Positions 46,087 through 54,061 of a stretch of 64,000 nucleotides of DNA are shown one piece after another. Source of the DNA: Terriglobia bacterium. GTDB lineage: Bacteria > Acidobacteriota > Terriglobia > Terriglobales > Acidobacteriaceae. The notes under the pieces were generated by a model. That model did no database searches. It was not told the origin of the DNA and was given only the letters and a program-made list of their open reading frames with translations. The stretch is taken from NCBI GenBank assembly GCA_020072585.1, contig JAIQGL010000012.1:1-64000 (forward strand), in the 5' to 3' direction. Each line of letters begins with the position of its first letter. Position 1 is the first letter of the stretch. The position numbers and the translations under genes are program-made.

Positions 46087-47094
46087 ATGAAAGCCGTTCT
46101 CTGCGAACAATACGGCGGACCTGAGGTGCTGAAGGTCGAAGACGATTTGCCCACGCCGCGCGTGGGGCCGAACGGAGTTCTGGTGCATGTGCGCGCCACT
46201 AGCGTCAATCCGGTGGATTGGAAGTTTCGCAGTGGGTTGCTGGCTGCTGTTCGCCCGGTGGTGTTCCCGGTGATATGGGGTTGCGACCTTTCCGGCGTAG
46301 TGACTGAAGTTGGCCCGTCAGTTACGCTGTTCAAACCCGGTGACGAAGTGTACGGCTATAAAGATGGATATGTCGGCAAGACGTTCCGGGGCACATATGC
46401 TGAATTTGCCGTGGTGCCGGAGAAATCTCTGGCCGCAAAACCAAAGAACCTGAGCCATGAGGAAGCTGCAACCGTGCCTCTCGCCGCGCTCACCGCATGG
46501 CAATCGCTCTTGGGCCAGGGCAAGCTCAAGCCGGGGCAGCGCGTGCTGATTCAGGCTGGAGCAGGCGGCGTGGGCGTGATGGCCATACAGATCGCCAAAG
46601 CGTTTGACGCCTATGTTGCCGCCACTGCCAGCACACGGAACCAGGATCTCCTGCGCGAGCTGGGCGTGGATGAACCGATTGATTACACGCGAAGCGAAGC
46701 CGATGGCAAGCAGCAGAAATTCGATCTGGTACTGGATGGTGTGGGGAAGAGCGTTTGGGCTGGGTCGCTACGAGCGCTGAGATTCGGAGGACGGCTGGTT
46801 ACCCTGGCTGTGCCGATTCCGCAAGAGCCGTCCGGCAAACTTAAATTCTTTTCTACGGCAATCGCCGGAATGGCTGCGGGAAACGCACGTGCGCTGTTTG
46901 GCGGAAAGCGACTGCTGATGGCGCGAGTGAAGCCTCGTGGCGGCGACCTGGAAAAGATCACCGCTTTGATTGAGGCGGGCAAGATTCGTCCAGTGATTGA
47001 TAAGGTTTTTACTCTTGAGCAGATTGCTGAGGCGCATCGATTGAGCGAAATGGGCCATGTGAGAGGGAAGCTGGTGGTGAAGGTAAGCGGTTAG
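46087..47094 (+). CDS. NAD(P)-dependent quinone oxidoreductase-like protein (MDR)
   Basis: A 335-residue zinc-free medium-chain dehydrogenase. Features: MKAVLCEQYGGPEVLKVED start, SVNPVDWKFRSG, GCDLSGVVTEVG, cofactor-binding VLIQAGAGGVGVMAIQIAK and EAHRLSEMGHVRGKLVV at the end. No catalytic-zinc Cys/His set. Probably reduces quinones or enones with NADPH. It is divergent from lysR, with the palindromic element in the shared intergenic space. Confidence 0.88.
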   Translation: MKAVLCEQYGGPEVLKVEDDLPTPRVGPNGVLVHVRATSVNPVDWKFRSGLLAAVRPVVFPVIWGCDLSGVVTEVGPSVTLFKPGDEVYGYKDGYVGKTFRGTYAEFAVVPEKSLAAKPKNLSHEEAATVPLAALTAWQSLLGQGKLKPGQRVLIQAGAGGVGVMAIQIAKAFDAYVAATASTRNQDLLRELGVDEPIDYTRSEADGKQQKFDLVLDGVGKSVWAGSLRALRFGGRLVTLAVPIPQEPSGKLKFFSTAIAGMAAGNARALFGGKRLLMARVKPRGGDLEKITALIEAGKIRPVIDKVFTLEQIAEAHRLSEMGHVRGKLVVKVSG

Positions 47095-47304
47095 CAATTA
47101 GCTCTTGGCCTTTAGCCTTTGGCATAGAGAGTCTTTGAAAAGCAGGGGCATTTTTCTTGTTATTGGTGGATTAACTTCGTCCTCATTCCAGCTCTTGATT
47201 GCGGTCAAAGCATGCTGTTGGAGGCTGGACTTGCACTAAATTTGAATCCACGCTGCTCACAATTGAGTCTGCTGGTAGATCAATTACAGTTCTCAAGGAA
47301 ATCC

Positions 47305-48675
47305 ATGAAGAGTTTTCGCCTGATCATCTTATTTCAGTTCCTGGTGGTCCTTTTGGCTGCGGGGCAGACTCCATCCCCCACGCCTCCACTGCTCAAGCCG
47401 GATGATCGCCTGAAGGTTGACGTGTTGCTGGTGGTCGCCCATCCGGATGATGAGACTGGCGTGGTTTCCTATCTGGTGCAGCTTGTAGACCAGCACAAAC
47501 GCGTAGCAGTGATCTACACCACGCATGGCGAGGCTGGCCACAACAACATGGGGCCGGAACGCGCACGTTCACTGGGTGCGGTGCGCGAGATGGAGCTGCG
47601 GTATGCGCTGGATAGCGTGGGCATCAAGAACGTATGGTTCCTGGGCGGGCGGGATACGCCAAGCCAGAACGTATTGCAGTCGCTGGCGAACTGGGGCCAT
47701 GGGCAGGTGCAGGAGGAACTGGTCAGGATGGTGCGGCTGACGCGTCCGGAGGTGATGCTGACATGGATGCCGGGATTCTTCTTCGGCGAAAATCACGGAG
47801 ACCATCAGGCGGCGGGAGTGCTGGCTACGGAAGCGTTCGATATGGCGGGCGATCCTTCAGTTTTTCCGGCGCAACTTGCCGGGCCGGCAAAAGTAAACGA
47901 GACGCTGCTGGATGGCTTACAGCCGTGGCAGCCAAAGAAGCTTTACTACGTGCCAGACGCGGCCGATGATATTTTCAAGGGCACCGGACCCACCTATCAG
48001 ACGAGCGGCATTTCTCCCGGTCTTAAGTTGCCTTACTGGCGCACAGGGTTTGAGACGTTCAAGTATCACCTGACGCAGTACCGCAGCTACATTGAAGGCC
48101 TGAAGAAGATGGATGAGAAACAGGTGGCGGAGCAGGAGAAGAACTGGGGCGGCGAGGGCAGCTTTACTCTGGGCAAGTCACTTGTGCCGGGAAGCGTGAC
48201 AGGAAATGTTTTTGAAGGCATTACGCCGGCGCGAATCGCATTTGTTCCCCTGGCAAGAGAAGCCTATCAGCAGCCAGCGGCGCTCTCAGTGGAATTGGGC
48301 GGGCCGTGGAGTTTCTATGAAAAATTTCGCCGTGCTCACGGGATTACCAGTCTACCGAAACCAAGCGGGCCAGAGATCGGGATTAAACGCGGCGCAACTT
48401 TGACGGTCCCGCTAGAGCTGCACAATCATACTGACTCCGTGAAGGCCATCACCATTTCAGTGAAGCTGCCGGATGGCTGGACGACGCAGACCGGCGCCGG
48501 CAGCTATTCGCTTGAACCGCAAAGCGACTACTTCGCGCAGGTCCTGCTGGAGTCGCCAAAAGCTGAAACGAAGTCAGTCCAGCAAATCGAATGCCGCGCT
48601 GAAGCCGACGGCAAGACGATCGGCGAAGTAAAACTCTCCGTGCGGCTGGTGAACGGAGGGTTGCCGCAGAATTGA
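47305..48675 (+). CDS. Secreted PIG-L family deacetylase with NEW3-like domain
   Basis: A 456-residue protein from ATG 47305 with a signal peptide (about 1-21). The PIG-L/LmbE zinc site is visible: VVAHPDDETG and GENHGDHQAAG. Other family tracts are VIYTTHGEAGHNN and LTRPEVMLTWMPG. The C-terminal part (about 355-450: VPLELHNHTDSVKAITISVK) resembles an Ig-like NPCBM-associated domain. It probably deacetylates N-acetyl sugars outside the cytoplasm. Upstream ATG 47212 lacks signal-peptide context. Confidence 0.88.
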   Translation: MKSFRLIILFQFLVVLLAAGQTPSPTPPLLKPDDRLKVDVLLVVAHPDDETGVVSYLVQLVDQHKRVAVIYTTHGEAGHNNMGPERARSLGAVREMELRYALDSVGIKNVWFLGGRDTPSQNVLQSLANWGHGQVQEELVRMVRLTRPEVMLTWMPGFFFGENHGDHQAAGVLATEAFDMAGDPSVFPAQLAGPAKVNETLLDGLQPWQPKKLYYVPDAADDIFKGTGPTYQTSGISPGLKLPYWRTGFETFKYHLTQYRSYIEGLKKMDEKQVAEQEKNWGGEGSFTLGKSLVPGSVTGNVFEGITPARIAFVPLAREAYQQPAALSVELGGPWSFYEKFRRAHGITSLPKPSGPEIGIKRGATLTVPLELHNHTDSVKAITISVKLPDGWTTQTGAGSYSLEPQSDYFAQVLLESPKAETKSVQQIECRAEADGKTIGEVKLSVRLVNGGLPQN

Positions 48676-48769
48676 TGGGTGAATGAACGCACGGCCCGCG
48701 AAACTGCAAGCCAGCGTCAAGCCAACACCGCGAGTCAATTACAATGGCGCTGCAAAAAAAGGAGACTAC

Positions 48770-49750
48770 ATGCGCGCCGTGCTGTGCAAAGAATGGGGTG
48801 GACCAGAAAAGCTGGTGGTGGAAGAGGCGCCTTCGCCCGCCATCAAAGAGGGCGCGGTGCGAATTGCCGTGCAGGCCGCGGGCATCAACTTTGGCGACCT
48901 GCTGCTGATCTCCGGCCAGTACCAGGAGAAGCCCGCGTTTCCATTCACGCCCGGCATGGAGGCCTCCGGTACGGTGACCGAAGTTGGAGCGGGCGTCACC
49001 ACTCTTCGCGCGGGCGACCGGGTAATGGCGCTGACCGGCACCGGCGCTTTCGCGGAAGAGGTCGTAGTGGACGCCAGCCGCGTTTACAAAATCCCAGACA
49101 AGATGGACTTTATCTCCGCCGCCGGATTTCCCGTGACCTACGGCACCTCGCACGGCGCGTTTGACTGGCGCGCGGACCTCAAGCCGGGCGAATGGCTGCT
49201 GGTCTTTGGCGCCGCCGGCGGCGTGGGGCTGACTGCCGTCGAAATCGGCAAGGCCATGGGCGCCACGGTGATTGCCTGCGCCCGCGGCCCGGAAAAACTG
49301 GAGATCGCGCGGCAGTACGGCGCGGACCATCTGATCGACTATTCGCGGGAAGACATTCGCGAACGCGTGAAGGCCCTCACCGGAGGCCGCGGCGCAGACG
49401 TGGTCTATGACCCCGTGGGCGGCGACGCCTTTGACGCCGGCCTGCGCTCGATCGCATGGGGCGGCCGCATCCTTATTATCGGCTTCACCTCCGGACGCAT
49501 TCCCCAGGTCCCGGCCAACATCCTGCTGGTCAAGAACATCAGCGTGATCGGCTTTTACTGGGGCTCCTACCAGGCGCGCAAGCCGGAGATGCTGCGCGAC
49601 TCTTACGCCATGTTGCTGCGCTGGTATGAAGAAGGCAAACTCAAACCGCATGTTTCGCAACACTTTGATCTGAAGGACGTGGCAGCGGCCATGGAGCTGC
49701 TGCGGCAGAGAAAGTCGACGGGGAAAGTGGTGCTGACGACGGGACGGTGA
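48770..49750 (+). CDS. NADPH:quinone oxidoreductase-like protein (MDR)
   Basis: A 326-residue MDR protein: MRAVLCKEWGGPEKLVVEE, AAGINFGDLLLISGQYQ, PFTPGMEASGTVTEVG, VFGAAGGVGLTAVEIGKAMG and VYDPVGGDAFDAGLR. This is the QorA-like zinc-free group. ATG 48770 has AAAGGAG upstream; the frame begins earlier at 48683. It shares fold but only moderate similarity with 46087-47094. Confidence 0.93.
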   Translation: MRAVLCKEWGGPEKLVVEEAPSPAIKEGAVRIAVQAAGINFGDLLLISGQYQEKPAFPFTPGMEASGTVTEVGAGVTTLRAGDRVMALTGTGAFAEEVVVDASRVYKIPDKMDFISAAGFPVTYGTSHGAFDWRADLKPGEWLLVFGAAGGVGLTAVEIGKAMGATVIACARGPEKLEIARQYGADHLIDYSREDIRERVKALTGGRGADVVYDPVGGDAFDAGLRSIAWGGRILIIGFTSGRIPQVPANILLVKNISVIGFYWGSYQARKPEMLRDSYAMLLRWYEEGKLKPHVSQHFDLKDVAAAMELLRQRKSTGKVVLTTGR

Positions 49751-50507
49751 GCCTGGCGGTGTGCCTTGGTTTTTGGGCTTTTCAATTACCCGATTACCAA
49801 TCTCTGCCTCCGATCTTGGCTGTTCTCCGTGTCTCCGCGTCTCCGTGGTAGGTTTAGGTTTTCCGATTCCCGGCGATTTGGCGATTTTGGCAATCTCTTT
49901 GTGGCCCTCTGCCTGCGTCCTTCAGCCAGACCCCCACCCGGCATTTTCCCAACTCTCATTGCAAACAAAAGGCTTACACAAATCGACGCGCGGGTCGCCC
50001 GTGCGAGACGCTTGCGTGGCCCTTGGGTCTCGCTTGGGTCACCCTTGGGTCACCCAAACCCAATCCCAAGTCGGCAGAGGGTCGCACCTTGTAAAAGCCG
50101 CGCGGCGCAACAATCGCCGCGCCTCAACCCGTCATCCTGAACGAGCGGTGCAACCGGGAGTGAAGGATCCCAAACCGGCGTAGCCCACCAAATTTTGGGC
50201 TGACTGCTGAGTGCTGATGGCTGAATGCTTGTTTTCAAAGATCGCCGCCCAAGGCACACTTCCACCTCGGGCAGAATATCGTACTTTACCATTTGTTCGC
50301 CTTTGTGTCAAGCGAAAATGCCTGATTTCGCCCGAGAAAGCAATTGCCCACGGGGTGGAGCAGGCCATTCATGCCTGCGCTGAGAGGCAAGGAGAGGCCC
50401 CTTCCTCGCGCCTGCGGCCCGCGCGTAGCCAAAGGCGCAGCGCGCTTCCCATTGCGGCTCGCCCTTGCCGTGGTATAAGTTCCTAGGCAACAACCGCCGG
50501 AGCAAGG
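49751..50507. other. Non-coding region with direct repeats before the type III R-M operon
   Basis: No supportable gene in 757 bases. It contains CTTGGGTCACCC-type direct repeats near 50030-50055, and a CT/GC-rich stretch (50380-50480) with the left copy of an 18-bp inverted repeat. GCCGGAGCAAGG precedes the res ATG. Confidence 0.55.
50401..50418 (+). repeat. Left copy of 18-bp inverted repeat bracketing the R-M operon
   Basis: CTTCCTCGCGCCTGCGGC here is the perfect reverse complement of 56854-56871, on the far side of the res-orf-mod operon; match continues imperfectly inward for about ten more bases. Confidence 0.7.
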
Positions 50508-53500
50508 ATGCCTCAAACAAGTACCGTGGGCCAAGCTGAGGAAATTGCAACTAAGCGCCTCGTCGTTATTGAAGACCCGATCCTCAATAGCCCGTTTGAA
50601 GTTCCTACCAGGCATTTCAAATTCACTGAAGAGGGTATTAGTAACGAAATTGTTCCAAAGCGCCGTTCCAGCGCTTATTTCATCCCCGTCCCGCGTCCAC
50701 GCAACAGCCGCAAGGGTGCCCAGCTCGCCTTTGATACCGAGTGGACAGCCGACCGGCTCCAGGAAAATGACTTTATCAATCGGGTTCGTGCCAAAGTAGC
50801 GCAATGGAGCGCCAGCAACTACGCCAACTCACCCATCACAAGCGTCACGCGTCAACTTCTCGCGCACTGGAGAGAGCAAGACCGTGAGCGTCGCCTGTTT
50901 TTCTGCCAGCTTGAGGCCGCCGAGACCGCCATATATCTGACGGAAGTTGCTCCCAAGTGGGACCCTTGGATTGAAAACCAGCTCCGGGACGCAAATATGG
51001 CCGCCAACCCTGAGCTTTACCGTATCGCTCTCAAAATGGCAACGGGCAGCGGTAAAACCGTGCTAATGGCCATGATCATTGCATGGCAGGCGCTTAACAA
51101 ATTCGCCAATCCGCAAGATGCCAGATTTTCAGACAGCTTTCTCGTTGTCACGCCCGGAATCACCATTCGTGACCGTCTTCGCGTTCTGCTCCCCAATGAC
51201 ACGGAGACTTACTACAAAGGGCTGGATCTGGTTACGCCGGAGCAGCTTGTCCAACTGGAAGCCGCAAAGATAATCATCACCAATTTTCACGCATTCAGGG
51301 CGCGTGAACTGGTTGATGCCAGCAAACTAACCAAGAGCATTCTTAGAGCCAAAGGAAACGGCGCAGGCATGTTTACCGAAACGCCGGACCAGATGGTCCG
51401 ACGTGTCTGCCGCGAGTTAGGCAACAAGAAGAACATAGTTGTTCTAAATGACGAAGCGCACCATTGCTACCGTCGCAAGCCGGATGCTGAAGAAGAAAAG
51501 CTTTCGGGCGACGACAAGAAAGAAGCCCAGCAACGCGAGGAAGAAGCCCGCATCTGGATTTCAGGCCTGGAGGCGGTTAAGCGCAAAATTGGTGTTCGCG
51601 CCATCTATGATGTTTCGGCCACACCATTTTTTCTGCGCGGCTCCGGCTATCCTGAAGGCACTCTTTTCCCTTGGGTCGTGTCTGATTTCTCTCTGATCGA
51701 TGCCATTGAAGCTGGCATCGTCAAGGTTCCGCGCGTCCCCGTGGATGACGACCAGATGCGCGGCAATCAGCCAACCTACCGCGATCTCTGGCTGCGCATC
51801 CGCAATGAACTGCCCAAAAAAGGGCGCAAGAAGGCGGCTATTAGCGGCGAGCCAAAGCTGCCCGCTGTGCTTGAGGGCGCGCTGCAAAGCCTTTACGCCA
51901 ATTACCGGAAATCGTATGAGCTATGGGCACAGAGCGAATCTGCCAAATCGGGCGATTCCACCCCGCCGGTTTTTATCGTTGTCTGTAGCAACACCAATGT
52001 TTCCAAACTGATTTATGACTACATCGCGGGCTGGCCAAAAAATCTGCCGGATGGAACTGAAATCCCTGTTCCCGGCAAGCTTGAGCTTTTTGACAATGTG
52101 AAAGACGGGCGCTGGCTCTCTCGCCCAAACACCATCCTCATAGACAGCCAACAACTCGAATCGGGCGAAGCCATGAGTGACGATTTCAAGAAAATCGCCG
52201 CCCGCGAGATTGATGAGTTCAAGGAAGAGTATCGTCGGCGCTTCCCTGGCCGGGACGTGGAACAGCTCACCAATGAAGACCTTTTGCGTGAGGTCATGAA
52301 TACGGTGGGAAAACGCGGCAAGCTGGGCGAGCAGGTGAAGTGCGTGGTATCCGTTTCCATGCTGACGGAGGGCTGGGACGCAAACACCGTGACTCATATC
52401 CTCGGAGTACGCGCCTTCGGAACGCAGCTGCTTTGCGAGCAAGTGGTAGGTCGCGGCCTGCGCCGGATGTCTTATGTGCCGGTCATCAAGGATGGCGCCG
52501 AACGCTTTGAAGCTGAATACGCTGAAATATATGGTGTCCCGTTCTCCTTCATTCCTTGCTCGGGCTCAACTGCTGAGCCTAGGCCGCAGAAGACTCCCAC
52601 CCGCGTGCGCGCTCTGGAAGAACGAATTGCTAGCGAGATAACATTCCCACGCCTCACCGGATACAAGTACGATCTTCCCGCGGAGACTTTGGAAGCCCGA
52701 TTCACCAAAGACTCACAGATGGTTCTTTCCGTCGAGGACACCGTCCCCACCAAAACGGAGAATGCTCCAATCGTCGGCAAGTCCAGCATTCATACCCTTG
52801 ACGATCTCAAGACGCGCCGCGTCAAAGAGGTCGCATTCCTGCTCGCCAAGATTACCCTGGAAAAATACTTCCGGGCCGACAGTAAGCAGAGCACGTTTGA
52901 CCTCAATCAGCACGAATTTGTTCCGGATGTAAAGGTTTGGCTGTTTCCTCAAGTTCTGGCGATTACCAATCGGTGGCTGGCCGAGTGCGTCACCTGCCGC
53001 GACAACACATTTCCCCAGATGCTCCTGCTTTTGCGTCTGGCCCATGACGCTACAGACAAGATTTATCAGGCCATCGTGGCTTCCACTCGCGGAGAGAAGC
53101 TGCTAAAGCCCACACCGTTCCCCTATGACACTGTAGGAACGACCCGATATGTGGACTTCAGCACGTTTCGCCCAGCGTGGGCGACACGTGCGGACAAATG
53201 CCACATCAGCCATATCGTCGCGGACACCGGTGCATGGGAACAAAAAGTGGCCCAGAGTCTGGAAGATATGGAAGAGGTGCGGGCATACGTAAAGAATGAC
53301 CGCTATGTTGGATTCAAAATTCCCTACGCGGTGAACGGAGAAGAAAAGAATTACGAGCCGGATTTCATCACGCGTGTGGATGACGGCCATCCAGATTTGT
53401 TGAATTTGATTGTCGAAGTCTCCCGGCGTGCGGATGCCAAAGAACGCGAAGAAGCCAAGAAAACCAAGGTAGCCACCGCCCGTAATTTCTGGGTTCCCGC

Positions 53501-53615
53501 CGTCAATAATGACGGACGCTTTGGCCGCTGGGCCTTCATTGAAATCACCGACCCATGGAACACTGTCAACGAGATCCGCTCGACTCTTAGGAAACAAAGT
53601 ACAGAAAGGAAATGA
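50508..53615 (+). CDS. res: Type III restriction enzyme Res subunit
   Basis: A 1035-residue SF2 helicase/nuclease. Walker A G180-S-G-K-T184 (KMATGSGKTVLMAM), DEAH box D315-E-A-H (VVLNDEAHH), YDVSATPF, and the motif VI-like QVVGRGLRRMSY. The C-terminal endonuclease region has EPDFITRV (D952) and LIVEVSRR (E970), where the usual catalytic lysine reads Ser972; WVPAVNNDGRFGRWAF follows. It would cleave DNA after translocation with Mod. ATG 50508. Order res before mod is the reverse of the common arrangement. Confidence 0.92.
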   Translation: MPQTSTVGQAEEIATKRLVVIEDPILNSPFEVPTRHFKFTEEGISNEIVPKRRSSAYFIPVPRPRNSRKGAQLAFDTEWTADRLQENDFINRVRAKVAQWSASNYANSPITSVTRQLLAHWREQDRERRLFFCQLEAAETAIYLTEVAPKWDPWIENQLRDANMAANPELYRIALKMATGSGKTVLMAMIIAWQALNKFANPQDARFSDSFLVVTPGITIRDRLRVLLPNDTETYYKGLDLVTPEQLVQLEAAKIIITNFHAFRARELVDASKLTKSILRAKGNGAGMFTETPDQMVRRVCRELGNKKNIVVLNDEAHHCYRRKPDAEEEKLSGDDKKEAQQREEEARIWISGLEAVKRKIGVRAIYDVSATPFFLRGSGYPEGTLFPWVVSDFSLIDAIEAGIVKVPRVPVDDDQMRGNQPTYRDLWLRIRNELPKKGRKKAAISGEPKLPAVLEGALQSLYANYRKSYELWAQSESAKSGDSTPPVFIVVCSNTNVSKLIYDYIAGWPKNLPDGTEIPVPGKLELFDNVKDGRWLSRPNTILIDSQQLESGEAMSDDFKKIAAREIDEFKEEYRRRFPGRDVEQLTNEDLLREVMNTVGKRGKLGEQVKCVVSVSMLTEGWDANTVTHILGVRAFGTQLLCEQVVGRGLRRMSYVPVIKDGAERFEAEYAEIYGVPFSFIPCSGSTAEPRPQKTPTRVRALEERIASEITFPRLTGYKYDLPAETLEARFTKDSQMVLSVEDTVPTKTENAPIVGKSSIHTLDDLKTRRVKEVAFLLAKITLEKYFRADSKQSTFDLNQHEFVPDVKVWLFPQVLAITNRWLAECVTCRDNTFPQMLLLLRLAHDATDKIYQAIVASTRGEKLLKPTPFPYDTVGTTRYVDFSTFRPAWATRADKCHISHIVADTGAWEQKVAQSLEDMEEVRAYVKNDRYVGFKIPYAVNGEEKNYEPDFITRVDDGHPDLLNLIVEVSRRADAKEREEAKKTKVATARNFWVPAVNNDGRFGRWAFIEITDPWNTVNEIRSTLRKQSTERK

Positions 53616-53616
53616 G

Positions 53617-54045
53617 ATGGCGCTCAAGAGTAAAGAATGGTTTTACAAGCAATGTCTGCAACGAGTCAAAACACATGACCGGATGGCTCACTTGTGCTGG
53701 AACATCCTTGAAAAGGGAATCGGCCAGAGCGACAGCACTCGAGGTCATGTGACTCAAGCAGTCGGAGTGGCCCAGCAATTCTTGACGGACAACCCCGGCC
53801 TTGTACAGGTTATCCGCGCTGCAGATCCGACCAGCGCGTTCGACGTTGCCGGGAATCAGCAGGTCAGCAACGCGTTCAAGCAGTGGATTGCTCCAAAGAA
53901 TGGTGAGCTGAGCGAGCGCTTTGGATACAGCTACGATACTTTCAAAAATATCGTGACACCCTCCCTCGGTGGTAAGCCAAAGGGCGGTGGCGGCGGCGAC
54001 GACGAATTCAAGAAGGTGCTCCGTCTAATGGCAGAGTTTTATTGA
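53617..54045 (+). CDS. Small protein inside the type III R-M operon
   Basis: A 142-residue protein (MALKSKEWFYKQCLQRVKTH), helical, with a Gly-rich segment (GKPKGGGGGDDE) near the end. It starts 2 bases after the res stop with AAAGGAAATGAG as ribosome site, and mod follows 16 bases later. Not recognised; a specificity, regulator or inhibitor role is only a guess from location. Confidence 0.75.
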   Translation: MALKSKEWFYKQCLQRVKTHDRMAHLCWNILEKGIGQSDSTRGHVTQAVGVAQQFLTDNPGLVQVIRAADPTSAFDVAGNQQVSNAFKQWIAPKNGELSERFGYSYDTFKNIVTPSLGGKPKGGGGGDDEFKKVLRLMAEFY

Positions 54046-54061
54046 TAAGGTATTAGAATCC

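Noticed and set aside
48449-49663. 404-residue minus-strand frame
   Set aside because: It lies opposite the PIG-L deacetylase end and the quinone oxidoreductase, both with clear family motifs; it is a GC-driven shadow.
49990-50055. Possible CRISPR-like direct repeats (CTTGGGTCACCC)
   Set aside because: Only two or three short adjacent copies without regular spacers and no cas genes in the window.
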